A stretch of 64,000 nt of DNA from the NCBI RefSeq assembly GCF_022832375.1, contig NZ_JALHLG010000001.1, positions 1 through 64,000 on the forward strand. The letters run 5' to 3'. How positions within the stretch are numbered: position 1 is the first letter of the stretch; each line of letters begins with the position of its first letter. Shown here in pieces: positions 1 to 8,154 of the stretch. The DNA comes from Novosphingobium beihaiense (GTDB lineage: Bacteria; Pseudomonadota; Alphaproteobacteria; Sphingomonadales; Sphingomonadaceae). The notes under the pieces are model-generated. The model saw only the letters and a list, made by a program, of their open reading frames with translations, was not told the origin of the DNA and made no database searches. A program made the position numbers and the translations under genes.

Positions 1-116
1 ACCGCCGCGCCGAGCGCCGCCCCGCGCCGCGTCAGCCCGAACGCGCCTGCCACAAGCTGCAGCGCCGCCAGCGCTGCGGCCATCCACAGGGCAGCGAGAC
101 CGAGTTCGGCGATCAT
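1..116 (-). CDS. ccmF: CcmF, heme lyase subunit (N-terminal fragment)
   Basis: Partial gene running off the left edge; only the first ~38 codons are present. The start ATG (116-114) overlaps the ccmE stop as ATGA, so the two are translationally coupled. The visible peptide begins MIAELGLAALWMAAALAALQ, a hydrophobic first membrane helix like that of CcmF, the integral-membrane heme lyase that joins heme delivered by CcmE to apocytochrome c on the periplasmic side. The identity rests mainly on position directly after ccmE in a ccmC-D-E-F order, plus the hydrophobic N-terminus. Confidence 0.8.
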   Translation of the reverse strand, partial: MIAELGLAALWMAAALAALQLVAGAFGLTRRGAALGAA

Positions 117-565
117 TGGGTGTCGGCCACCACTTGCTTGGCCTGATCGGCCGTCATGTTCTGCATTTCGCGCGGCACATAATTCTCGTCATGCTTGGCC
201 AGCAGGTTGTCGGCCACGAACGTGCCGTCCGCCTGCATCTTGCCTTCCGCGACAACGCCCGACCCTTCGACGAAGAGCGAAGGCACAATGCCCTTGAAGG
301 TCACCGGCACGCGCGCCTTGCCGTCCTGCACCACGAACGCGATGGTCACGCCGTCGGGCGCGGTCTTGATCGATCCTTTCTCGACCATGCCGCCCAGACG
401 CACGGCGCGGTCCGGCGCGGGCGGACTGGCCACGATCTCGCTGGGAACGTAGAAATAGCTCGCCTGATTGCGCAGCGCCCAGGCTGCCAGCAGCCCGGCG
501 CCCATCAGCACAACCAGTGCGATCACGAGCAGAACGAGCCGCTGATGCTTTGCCTTGATTGCCAT
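113..565 (-). CDS. ccmE: CcmE, periplasmic heme chaperone
   Basis: A 150-residue protein that carries heme from CcmC to the CcmF/H lyase during cytochrome c maturation. It has a basic cytoplasmic N-terminus (MAIKAKHQR), one membrane anchor at about residues 9-30, and a periplasmic OB-fold domain. Near the C-terminus is LAKHDENYVPRE, the H-x-x-x-Y heme attachment motif in which His binds heme covalently. I chose the internal ATG at 565, because the longer open frame would add a non-homologous leader and overlap ccmD. Its stop overlaps the ccmF start; the start lies 2 nt after the ccmD stop. Confidence 0.95.
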   Translation of the reverse strand: MAIKAKHQRLVLLVIALVVLMGAGLLAAWALRNQASYFYVPSEIVASPPAPDRAVRLGGMVEKGSIKTAPDGVTIAFVVQDGKARVPVTFKGIVPSLFVEGSGVVAEGKMQADGTFVADNLLAKHDENYVPREMQNMTADQAKQVVADTQ

Positions 566-567
566 TG

Positions 568-708
568 TCAGCGCTTTCTCGCTTCCTCGCGGCGCTTTTC
601 CGCGCGCTTCATCGACAGCAGCGACCATGCGATCATCGCCGCGGTCGCCCCAATGCCGATGGCATAGGAAGCCACCACGAATGTCCAGGGATCCAACGCT
701 TCGCGCAT
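568..708 (-). CDS. ccmD: CcmD, heme exporter accessory protein
   Basis: A small 46-residue gene lying between ccmC and ccmE. The product starts MREALDPWTFVVASYAIGIG, has one transmembrane helix at about residues 9-31, and a very basic tail (KRAEKRREEARKR). This is the usual form of CcmD: one helix and a charged cytoplasmic tail that helps release holo-CcmE from the CcmABC complex. Sequence conservation in CcmD is low, so the call depends on topology, size and exact operon position. Confidence 0.88.
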   Translation of the reverse strand: MREALDPWTFVVASYAIGIGATAAMIAWSLLSMKRAEKRREEARKR

Positions 709-730
709 AGTCAGAATTCCCCTTCGCACA

Positions 731-1465
731 TTACTGGAAAACCGCTTCGCTGAGGGCCTTGCGGCGCAACCGGGCCTCGGCCTGCTGATCCGCCAGAATC
801 GCGCGCATCCGCGCCAGCACTACACCTGCGAAAATCAGCGTGAAGCCCAGCATGGCCGCCAGCAACGGCATCAGGAAATCAGCGGACATCGCTGACGTGC
901 CCATGGTGATGCTGGGCGGCTGGTGCAGGCTGTTCCACCAGGTCACCGAATAGTGGATGATCGGAATGTTGACGGCGCCCACCAGCCCGAAGATCGCAGG
1001 CGCCTTGTTCTGTCCGCCGTCCGACGCCGCGCTCGCTTGCGACAGCGCCATCCAGCCGAAATAGAGAAACAGCAGCACCAGCATGCTGGTCAGCCGCCCG
1101 TCCCAGACCCACCAGGTGCCCCAGGCGGGACGCCCCCAGAGCGATCCGGTGATGAGGCACACGGCGGTAAACAGCGCCCCCGGCACCGCGCAGGCACGGG
1201 CGGCAATTCCCGCAAGCGGATGGCGCCAGACGAGTTCAGAAAAACTGGCGGCGGCAATCCCCATCCAGCCGGCCATGCCCAGCCAGGCCGCCGGAACGTG
1301 CAGATAGACGATTCGCACCGTCTCGCCCTGCAGCTTCTCGGCCGGAGCCTCGAACAGCCCCCAGCCCAGCGCGCCTGCGGCCACGGCGATTCCCGCAGCC
1401 ATGCAAAGCGGCATCAGCCAGCGGGCGATGCGGAGAAAACGGGCCGGGTTGGCAAATCCGTGCAT
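731..1465 (-). CDS. ccmC: CcmC, heme transporter / CcmE heme-attachment protein
   Basis: A 244-residue protein with six predicted membrane helices. It carries the Trp-rich WGTWWVWDGRLT heme-handling signature near residues 115-126 and flanking periplasmic histidines (YLHVPAAW near residue 55; IIHYSVTWWNSLHQ near residue 175). These features define CcmC, which presents heme to CcmE. It is the first gene of the visible ccmC-D-E-F run. The start ATG (1465-1463) faces a tRNA-His gene about 140 nt upstream, so a promoter should lie in that gap. Confidence 0.95.
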   Translation of the reverse strand: MHGFANPARFLRIARWLMPLCMAAGIAVAAGALGWGLFEAPAEKLQGETVRIVYLHVPAAWLGMAGWMGIAAASFSELVWRHPLAGIAARACAVPGALFTAVCLITGSLWGRPAWGTWWVWDGRLTSMLVLLFLYFGWMALSQASAASDGGQNKAPAIFGLVGAVNIPIIHYSVTWWNSLHQPPSITMGTSAMSADFLMPLLAAMLGFTLIFAGVVLARMRAILADQQAEARLRRKALSEAVFQ

Positions 1466-1606
1466 GACAGGCGCGCTTCTAAAGTCCCTAACGAGCGGAG
1501 CAAGTGCCTCAACAGCAAAGGCTGCCGCTTGTCACCTGCAAATTGCGCCAGCTCCGGGACACTCCCAGCGCCCCTTGCGCAAATCTGCTGCCTGATCGGA
1601 AGAAAA

Positions 1607-1684
1607 TGGGGCGATCGATGGGGTTCGAACCCACGACCTCCGGTACCACAAACCGGCGCTCTAACCAACTGAGCTACGATCGCC
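1607..1684 (-). tRNA. tRNA-His (GTG)
   Basis: Cloverleaf on the minus strand. The acceptor stem pairs GCGATCG (1683-1677) with CGATCGC (1617-1611). The anticodon stem CCGGT/ACCGG encloses the loop TTGTGGT, giving anticodon GTG. The T-loop is GGTTCGAACCC. An extra G at 1684 opposite C73 at 1610 is the G-1:C73 identity pair of tRNA-His. A CCA end is encoded at 1609-1607. Confidence 0.95.
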
Positions 1685-1859
1685 ACACTGCGCACCGGCT
1701 TTCATGCCCGTGCGAAAAGCACCCTCAAGGCCGCCATGCGCGGCGACCGGTGCGGGAGCGCGCCTTTGCACAAGGCGGCACGTCTTGCAAAGCAAAAAAT
1801 CGGTTCATCCCCCAACTCGTGCAATTTTCCCGCAACCGCGCCGCGTCTATGAAGCCCCC

Positions 1860-2498
1860 ATGACCGAACTTGGCGAATCACCGGCGGCTCATTTGCTTTC
1901 GCATCCAGGCGTGCAGCGCTTCCCTTCCTCACAGCTCGATCTTTTCATCGTGCGCGACTTTCTCTCGCGCGATGAATGCAGCACGCTCGTCCGGCTGATC
2001 GAGGCGCAGCACCGCCCCTCCACCGTTGCCGACAGCAACGGGGACAATGCCTTCCGCACCAGCTCAACCTGCGACCTTTCTCCCGAAACGCCCATAGTTG
2101 CCGCACTTGCCCTGAAAATCGCACGGCTGTCCGGGCTCGATCAGGCCCACGCCGAACCGCTGCAGGGCCAGCGTTACGAAGTGGGACAGGAATTCAAGGC
2201 CCATACCGACTATTTCGAGCCCGGCAGCGCGGACTACGACACCTATTGCTCTGTGGCCGGGCAGCGCTCGTGGACCTTCATGATCTACCTGAACGACGTG
2301 GAAGCAGGCGGCGCCACGCGCTTCAAGGTGATCAACAAGACGATCCAGCCGGAATGCGGCAAACTGGTGGCCTGGAACAACCGCAGCCTGGACGGCACCC
2401 TGAACGGCGCCACGCTCCACCACGCGATGAAAGTGCGGGCGGGCCGCAAGTACGTCATCACGCAGTGGTATCGCGAACGCCCCTGGGGCTGGGGCTAG
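1860..2498 (+). CDS. 2-oxoglutarate/Fe(II)-dependent dioxygenase (prolyl 4-hydroxylase-like)
   Basis: A 212-residue protein of the prolyl 4-hydroxylase alpha-subunit-like 2OG-Fe(II) oxygenase family. The iron-binding triad is visible: HTD in the segment FKAHTDYFEP (about residues 115-124) and the distal His in ATLHHAMKV (about 188-195), followed by KYVITQW, where the Lys would bind the 2-oxoglutarate carboxylate. These enzymes hydroxylate Pro, Lys or other residues; the substrate here cannot be told. The start at 1860 excludes an upstream stretch with no family resemblance; no strong ribosome site is seen. It is monocistronic and convergent with sodC. Confidence 0.85.
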   Translation: MTELGESPAAHLLSHPGVQRFPSSQLDLFIVRDFLSRDECSTLVRLIEAQHRPSTVADSNGDNAFRTSSTCDLSPETPIVAALALKIARLSGLDQAHAEPLQGQRYEVGQEFKAHTDYFEPGSADYDTYCSVAGQRSWTFMIYLNDVEAGGATRFKVINKTIQPECGKLVAWNNRSLDGTLNGATLHHAMKVRAGRKYVITQWYRERPWGWG

Positions 2499-2533
2499 GC
2501 CCAGCCCTGCCAGGGCCCGGCCAGCCCCGCCGG

Positions 2534-3082
2534 TCATTCCCCGGCGCTGATCACCGCGCAGGCGATACGGCCGCCCGCATTGCCCGAAGGCTGGCTGGTA
2601 TAATCGTCCTGCCCGGCATGGATCACCAGTGCCGAACCATCCGCATCAAGCAGCGACTTCGGCCCGGGCGTCAGTGTGACGCCGGTGTTGAGGACTTGCG
2701 TCTTGAGCACCCCGTCCGGCCCCACATACTGGTTGGGCATATCGCCGCCGTGCGGCCCGTCCATGACCATCAGGCCGTGCTCGGGCATACCGGCGGCGAA
2801 GTGACCGCCCGACGTCTTGAACTTGGCAGCCGGGTCACACACGCCCTTCTCGTGGAAGTGGAAACCATGCTCGCCCTGCGGCAGCCCCTTGAGATCGGTA
2901 GACAGCAACACGCCCGCAGGCGTCTGCTGCAAGGTGATCATGCCCATCGCATTGCCGTCGAGACCGATCACGGTGGCATGGACCGTCTTCCCCTCTCCAC
3001 CGGCCGGTTCATCGGCCGCCAGCGAGACGGACGCGGACAGGGCAAGAACACATGCGGCAGCGATTCGGGCAGTTCGGATCAT
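2534..3082 (-). CDS. sodC: Periplasmic Cu/Zn superoxide dismutase
   Basis: A 182-residue enzyme converting superoxide to hydrogen peroxide and oxygen in the periplasm. It begins with a cleavable signal peptide (MIRTARIAAACVLALSASVSLAA). Metal ligands appear in GFHFHEKGVC (two Cu His plus the disulfide Cys), GGHFAAGMPEHG (Cu/Zn His) and LVIHAGQDDY (distal Cu His). The C-terminal AGGRIACAVI has the active-site Arg and second disulfide Cys. An AGGAG ribosome site lies 6-7 nt before the ATG at 3082. It stands alone, with a 267-nt divergent gap to the PilZ gene. Confidence 0.95.
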   Translation of the reverse strand: MIRTARIAAACVLALSASVSLAADEPAGGEGKTVHATVIGLDGNAMGMITLQQTPAGVLLSTDLKGLPQGEHGFHFHEKGVCDPAAKFKTSGGHFAAGMPEHGLMVMDGPHGGDMPNQYVGPDGVLKTQVLNTGVTLTPGPKSLLDADGSALVIHAGQDDYTSQPSGNAGGRIACAVISAGE

Positions 3083-3349
3083 TACGCTTCTCCTGTTCGA
3101 AGCCTGTTGCGGCTCCTTCGATACGTCGACGCCGCCAGCGCCCTAATTCCACAGGCCCGGCGGCCATCGTGCGCCCCGCCATCCCGCTACGCACTTCGCG
3201 CCAGCCTAGTTTTTTGCAATCGAAACGCAATCGTCATCCCGGCAGAAAACAGGGTTACCGGAATATCAAGGTTGTCTTGTGAACGCCGGTTAACGATTGC
3301 AGGCAGACAATGGCGGGCAATCCATCGGGACGCCAAGGACAAAAGCAAA

Positions 3350-3697
3350 ATGAACGCACCCATCGGACGGCTCTATGCCGCGCAGCAGGACACACTCGAC
3401 GACCGCCGCCGCGAACGCCGCCACACCACACATTTCGAAGCCATACTGGAAACCTCCCAGGGACGGCGCCTGCCAGTGCTTCTTGCCGACATCTCGCTTC
3501 ACGGATGCTGCGTGCAGACTGACGGTGACGGACTGCGCCAAGGCGCCTTCATCTCCATCGGCCTGAGCGACGATTCGATGCTTCCTGCGGTTGTCCGCTG
3601 GATCCGGGGCCAGGCCGCGGGCATGGAATTCCTGCGGGCGGTGCCAGCGGAACAGACCGCATGGCACGATCTGATGGACTACGGCCTGGACGGCTGA
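3350..3697 (+). CDS. PilZ-domain protein (putative c-di-GMP receptor)
   Basis: A 115-residue protein made up essentially of one PilZ domain. It has both c-di-GMP contact motifs: an RxxxR in the basic segment DDRRRERRH (about residues 18-26) and D-x-S-x-x-G in LADISLHGCC (about 46-55). A single-domain PilZ protein usually acts as a small c-di-GMP-binding adaptor; its partner is unknown. The start at 3350 is preceded by AAGGA about 9 nt upstream. A longer open frame runs upstream from 1976 but crosses the oxygenase and SOD genes out of frame and is not coding. A strong terminator follows. Confidence 0.85.
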   Translation: MNAPIGRLYAAQQDTLDDRRRERRHTTHFEAILETSQGRRLPVLLADISLHGCCVQTDGDGLRQGAFISIGLSDDSMLPAVVRWIRGQAAGMEFLRAVPAEQTAWHDLMDYGLDG

Positions 3698-3726
3698 GAG
3701 CCCGCTCTCCACACCCTTTAGGAATC

Positions 3727-3757
3727 AAAAAAGGCGGCCCGTAAAGGCCGCCTTTTT
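3727..3757. terminator. Bidirectional Rho-independent terminator
   Basis: A perfect 7-bp stem GGCGGCC (3733-3739) / GGCCGCC (3746-3752), flanked by a run of six A on the left and five T on the right. It lies between the convergent PilZ gene and rpmE and can serve both. Confidence 0.9.
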
Positions 3758-3794
3758 CGTTTTGGCGATGAGGCCCGCGTTTGCGGGCCTGCGC

Positions 3795-4022
3795 TCACTT
3801 CTTGGTGAGCGAGAGACCGCCGAAACGCTTGTTGAACTGCGCCACGCGGCCGCCGTCCTGAATCTGGGCCTTGCCGCCGGTCCAGGCCGGGTGCGAGGTC
3901 GGATCGATGTCGAGAACCAGCGTATCGCCTTCGCTGCCCCAGGTCGAACGGGTCTGGAAGGTGGTGCCGTCCGTCATCTGCACCGTGATCATGTGGTAGT
4001 CGGGATGGGTATCGGCCTTCAT
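3795..4022 (-). CDS. rpmE: 50S ribosomal protein L31
   Basis: A 75-residue L31 beginning [20 protein letters not shown], typical of alphaproteobacterial L31. It lacks the CxxC zinc ligands of the zinc-binding form, so it is a C-minus type that need not hold zinc. The ATG at 4022 was chosen; the longer frame to 4154 would add about 44 unrelated residues. It is convergent with the PilZ gene across a shared terminator, and sits downstream of fabZ on the same strand with a ~157-nt gap. Confidence 0.95.
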   Translation of the reverse strand: MKADTHPDYHMITVQMTDGTTFQTRSTWGSEGDTLVLDIDPTSHPAWTGGKAQIQDGGRVAQFNKRFGGLSLTKK

Positions 4023-4178
4023 GTCGTATCTCTTTCGCATTTGGCCGGTTCCGACCGGCCTGCCTTGGAAAGCGGCGCGCATAGCGCTGGAAGCGATAAA
4101 ATGCAAGGATAGAGTCCCTGCCCGGATCAAGCCGCTGCCTTGCCGCGCGGGCATCGCGGCGATGCCCGCTCCGGCGCG

Positions 4179-4631
4179 TCAGGCGTCCGCGATCATGGCG
4201 GTGAAGTTCACCTCACAGGTTACCTTGTCGCCGATCGAGGCCTTGCCCCAGAACTTGCACACGCGCGAACGTTTCTGAACGAAGCCCGCGCGCAGATCGA
4301 GCAAATTGCCAGGCGTTACCGGGTTGCGGAACTTGGCGTCCTCAATGGCCATGAAATAGACCAGCTTGCCGGTCCCGGCGAGCCCGAGGCTCTCGATCGC
4401 CAGAATGCCGGCGGCCTGCGCCAGCGCCTCGATCTGGAGGACGCCGGGCATGATCGGCCGGCCGGGAAAGTGGCCCTGGAAGAAATCCTCGTTGAAGCTG
4501 ACCGCCTTGACCGCGTGGATCTCCTCTTCTGAAAAAGAGGCCACCCGGTCGACCAGCAGCATCGGATAGCGGTGCGGAAGCGCCGCCAGGATCTTCGCGG
4601 TATCGTAGACCAGTTCCGTTTCTTCGCTCAT
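4179..4631 (-). CDS. fabZ: 3-hydroxyacyl-ACP dehydratase FabZ
   Basis: A 150-residue hot-dog-fold dehydratase of type II fatty acid synthesis that removes water from 3-hydroxyacyl-ACP. [11 protein letters not shown] and the catalytic His in [18 protein letters not shown] (with the helix Glu) are intact. The start ATG at 4631 lies 19 nt after the ompH stop. It is the last gene of the rseP-bamA-ompH-fabZ part of the envelope operon, the usual arrangement (often followed by lpxA, which is absent here). Confidence 0.96.
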   Translation of the reverse strand: MSEETELVYDTAKILAALPHRYPMLLVDRVASFSEEEIHAVKAVSFNEDFFQGHFPGRPIMPGVLQIEALAQAAGILAIESLGLAGTGKLVYFMAIEDAKFRNPVTPGNLLDLRAGFVQKRSRVCKFWGKASIGDKVTCEVNFTAMIADA

Positions 4632-4650
4632 GCCCGGTACTCGCGCTCTA

Positions 4651-5358
4651 TCAGCGGCCAGCCGGCTGCGTGGCCGTGCCCTGCTGAGCCGTCTGCCCCT
4701 GAGCGGCAGCCTGCTGCGCACGAGCCTCACGGACGCGGCGCGGCTCCCAGCCTGCCGGCGGCACGAGCTGCGCCGAAGGAATGGCCGTGTTCAACTCGTT
4801 CAGGATATCCTGGTTGAGATTGTAGGCCCCGCCGTTGAACGCGATCACGGCATCGGGCGAAAGCACCATCGAGATGCTGCGCTTCTTCATCGCCGACTTG
4901 AGCGCGTCGTTCAGCTTGTCCTCGATCTGCTCCTGCACATAGGCCTGCGACAGGGCGACGGGCTGAAGGATCTGCTGCAGTTCGGCCTTGCCCTTTTCCT
5001 GAAGCTGCTGGATCGCCGCAGCCTGCTGCTGCAGCGAGGCCTGGTTCGGGCTGGCGGCCTGACGATCGGCATTGAACTTGTCGACCATCGGCTTGAGCTG
5101 CGCGGTCAGCTGATCGTTGCGGGCTTTCGCCTGATCATACTGTGCCTTGTAGGTCGTTTCGCGCTGCTGCTCGGCGGTCTTGTAGGCGTTCGAGTTGACG
5201 ACCACGGCATCGAGATTGGCAACGCCCAGTCCGGCAACGATAGTACCGCTTTCGGACGCCGCTGCGGGAGCGGCCTTGGCCGCCAGAGCCGGCTGCGCGG
5301 CGAGAGTAGCCAGCGCCAGGCCCGAGCCCAGCGCGACGGTCTTGATCATGGTTTTCAT
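4651..5358 (-). CDS. ompH: OmpH/Skp-family periplasmic chaperone
   Basis: A 235-residue protein with a signal peptide ([20 protein letters not shown], cleavage near AAQPALAA) and the long Gln/Ala/Lys-rich helical region of Skp/OmpH (about residues 60-130), which forms the tentacles that cradle unfolded outer-membrane proteins. It is longer than E. coli Skp (~160) owing to a low-complexity Gln/Ala-rich C-terminus ([18 protein letters not shown]). The start codon overlaps the bamA stop as TGATG, so translation is coupled to its client-insertion machine. Confidence 0.9.
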   Translation of the reverse strand: MKTMIKTVALGSGLALATLAAQPALAAKAAPAAASESGTIVAGLGVANLDAVVVNSNAYKTAEQQRETTYKAQYDQAKARNDQLTAQLKPMVDKFNADRQAASPNQASLQQQAAAIQQLQEKGKAELQQILQPVALSQAYVQEQIEDKLNDALKSAMKKRSISMVLSPDAVIAFNGGAYNLNQDILNELNTAIPSAQLVPPAGWEPRRVREARAQQAAAQGQTAQQGTATQPAGR

Positions 5359-7997
5359 CAGAATTGCGTTCCCACGTTGAATGTGAAGGTCTTGGTCTTG
5401 TCGCCATCCTCCTTGAGGAGGACCTTGGAGATATCGATGCGGAACGGACCAAACGGAGAGTTCCAGTTCACACCGAAGCCCACGGCGACACGCGGCTTCC
5501 AGGTGTCTCCGGCAAATTCCTCTGCAAACTGGAATTGATACGCACCGGTTGGAGTGTTGGCGATGCCAGTAGTTGGATCAACCGCATCCAGCGTAGTTGT
5601 CTGTGTATCGTTGCCATCCGCATCGCGAACAAGATACGTTGGATTGCAACCAGGGTTACACTGCGTCAACTGCGGCTGCTTGATACCCCAGACAGCGCCC
5701 ACATCGGTGAAGATGGATGGCCGCAGCCCCATCTCCCGCGCGCCCGATCCCAGCGGTATCTCGATTTCCGCACGTCCTTTATAGTAATATTTGCCGCCCA
5801 GAGCGTCGTCAGTCCAATCCCTACGCCTGTCGGATGGAGCAAGAACACCGTCGGTTTCCACGAGCCGTTTGCGCAAAACTCGAGGACCGATACCGCGAAT
5901 ACCAAACCCGCGCATTTGCGGTTCACCAAGAAAGAAGCGATCGGTCAGACGCACATCGTCTCCGGCAAAGCCCTTGATGATACCGCCTTCACCCGAAAGC
6001 GAGAATATAAAGCCCCCCCCCAACGGCCAATACTTGGCAGCATTGGCGCGCAAGCGAGCGTAGTGAACATCACCGCCCAGCCCTGCGATATCGACATTGA
6101 CAGATGCCGTTTCACCGCGAGACGGACGGATGCGATTATCAAGCGTATCATAGATCAGCGACAAGCCAACAATTGAGCTGAGCCGCTTACCAATAGCGTC
6201 ACACAAATAGCGCCCTGCGTAGAGGGGGTCGCACTGCAGAACGTTGGGATCCAGACGGTACGAGTAATATGTCCCTCTATCCAGAGCGACATCATCATAG
6301 TTAAGCGTATAGCGCCCAACCGCAGTCAGGTATTCAGTCAGCGGAACACCGGCACGAACCTGAAAACCCGTTGTGGACTGCTTGTACGTCGTATTCCGGT
6401 TAGAGTTATAATAATTGAAGCTATTATAATCACGCCGGTAGATATCGAAGCCGAGCGACACGTTCTTGTCGAACAGATAGGGCTCGACAAAGCTGGCCTG
6501 CACGCTCTTGGAATAGCGGGAGATGCTGCCCGAGAGGCCAATCGTCTGGCCGCGCCCGCGGAAGTTGCGCTGGCGGACCGAGGCCTGGAAAATGAAGCTC
6601 TCAAGGCTGGAGAAGCCTGCCGAAAGCTGCAATTCGCCCGTCGGCTTTTCCTCGACGTTGGCTTCGAGGATAATGCGATCGTCGGCGCTGCCCGGCTTCT
6701 GCTCGACTTCGAACTTCTCCTGGAAGTAGCCGAGCGACTTGATGCGGTTGGTCGAGCGCTTGACCTGCAACGAGTTGAACGCGTCGCCCTCGGCAAGGCG
6801 GAACTCGCGGCGCACGACCTTGTCTTGCGTGAGCGTGTTGCCGTTGATGTCGATCCGTTCGACGTAGACGCGCGGGGCCTCCTGGATCACGAACGTGATC
6901 CCCATGGTGAGGTTGTCCTTGTCACGGTCGTACTGCGGGCGGACATCGGCGAAAGCATAGCCGAAAGCGCCAGCCGTCTCATTCAGGCTGTCGATCGTGT
7001 CTTCGACCTGCTTGGCGTTGTACCAGTCGCCCTTGTGCATCGGCAGGTTCTTCGCCAGCTTCTCGCCGTCGAAGTCGCGAAGCTGGCTTTCCACCTTCAC
7101 ATCGCCGAACTTGTAGCGCTTCCCTTCCTCCACCACGTAGGTGATGATGAAGTCCTTCTTGTCCGGCGTCAGTTCGGCCACGGCCGAGACCACGCGGAAA
7201 TCGGCATAGCCCTGTGTCAGATAGAACTGGCGCAGCTTCTGTTGGTCGAAGGCCATGCGATCCGGATCGTAGCTCGTGTTGGAGCTGAAGATGCGGGTAA
7301 AGCGGGCTTCCTTTGTCACCATCTCGCCGCGCAGCTTCCCATCCGAGAAATGCTTGTTGCCGATGATGTTGATCTGGCGGACCTTGGACTTCGCCCCTTC
7401 GGTAATCTCGAAGACGATATCGACGCGGTTCTGGTCGAGCATGACCATCTTCGGCTCGACTGTCGCAGCGTAGCGACCCTGGCGCTTGTAAAGCTCGATG
7501 ATGCGCGCAACGTCGGCGCGGACTTTGGAACGCGTGAAAATCTGGCGCGGGGCGATCTTGATTTCAGGCCGGATCTTGTCGTCCTTCAGGCGCTTGTTGC
7601 CTTCCAGAATGATGCGGTTGACGACGGGGTTTTCCTGGACCTTGATCGTGACGTTGCCGCCATCGTTAGTCACTTCGACGTTCTTGAACAGCTCCGTCTC
7701 GTAGAGATCCTTGAGCGCCTGGTCGGCGGCGGCCTTGGAATAAGGCTGGCCAATACGCAGCTTGATGTAGGACAGCACCGTCTGCGGTTCGAGACGCTCG
7801 GCCCCGGTCACCTGGATCGACTGAATCGTCTGCTCTGCGGCCGGAGCGGCCGCAGGCGCCGGAACAGGAGCCGGATCTGCATCCTGAGCGAAAGCCTCTA
7901 CGGGCACACCGGCAAGGACCGTGGTCCCCAGAAGCACGGCCGCAAGCTGCGACGCGCGGCGGGCTTCATTGCTGCGAACCATTACCCATCCCATCAT
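5358..7997 (-). CDS. bamA: BamA, outer-membrane protein assembly factor
   Basis: An ~879-residue Omp85 protein that inserts beta-barrels into the outer membrane. After a signal sequence ending near VPVEAFAQ come five POTRA repeats (about residues 60-400; e.g. TIQSIQVTGAERLEPQTV) and a 16-strand barrel ending in the C-terminal aromatic (TFNVGTQF). Possible starts are ATG at 7997, 7994 and 7982, none with a strong ribosome site; I give the longest of these. The barrel half of the gene is visibly more A+T-rich than the POTRA half, and holds a nine-G coding-strand tract at 6013-6021 (see findings). Confidence 0.95.
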   Translation of the reverse strand: MMGWVMVRSNEARRASQLAAVLLGTTVLAGVPVEAFAQDADPAPVPAPAAAPAAEQTIQSIQVTGAERLEPQTVLSYIKLRIGQPYSKAAADQALKDLYETELFKNVEVTNDGGNVTIKVQENPVVNRIILEGNKRLKDDKIRPEIKIAPRQIFTRSKVRADVARIIELYKRQGRYAATVEPKMVMLDQNRVDIVFEITEGAKSKVRQINIIGNKHFSDGKLRGEMVTKEARFTRIFSSNTSYDPDRMAFDQQKLRQFYLTQGYADFRVVSAVAELTPDKKDFIITYVVEEGKRYKFGDVKVESQLRDFDGEKLAKNLPMHKGDWYNAKQVEDTIDSLNETAGAFGYAFADVRPQYDRDKDNLTMGITFVIQEAPRVYVERIDINGNTLTQDKVVRREFRLAEGDAFNSLQVKRSTNRIKSLGYFQEKFEVEQKPGSADDRIILEANVEEKPTGELQLSAGFSSLESFIFQASVRQRNFRGRGQTIGLSGSISRYSKSVQASFVEPYLFDKNVSLGFDIYRRDYNSFNYYNSNRNTTYKQSTTGFQVRAGVPLTEYLTAVGRYTLNYDDVALDRGTYYSYRLDPNVLQCDPLYAGRYLCDAIGKRLSSIVGLSLIYDTLDNRIRPSRGETASVNVDIAGLGGDVHYARLRANAAKYWPLGGGFIFSLSGEGGIIKGFAGDDVRLTDRFFLGEPQMRGFGIRGIGPRVLRKRLVETDGVLAPSDRRRDWTDDALGGKYYYKGRAEIEIPLGSGAREMGLRPSIFTDVGAVWGIKQPQLTQCNPGCNPTYLVRDADGNDTQTTTLDAVDPTTGIANTPTGAYQFQFAEEFAGDTWKPRVAVGFGVNWNSPFGPFRIDISKVLLKEDGDKTKTFTFNVGTQF

Positions 7998-8154
7998 TCT
8001 ACGCAAAATCCCGTCTTCGCTTTCGCGATCACCCCGATGGCCCGGCATGCCCTACGCTTACCCGGCAAGCAATCGCAGCCATCTGCCCGATGGCTGCCTT
8101 CCAATCAAGCAGCCAAACCCGGCAAGACTGTGATCGCTGAACAAAACCTCCAGG

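Noticed and set aside
1976-3697. 573-codon plus-strand frame
   Set aside because: Only its last 115 codons (from 3350) form a PilZ protein with a ribosome site; the remainder runs out of frame through the oxygenase gene and antisense to sodC.
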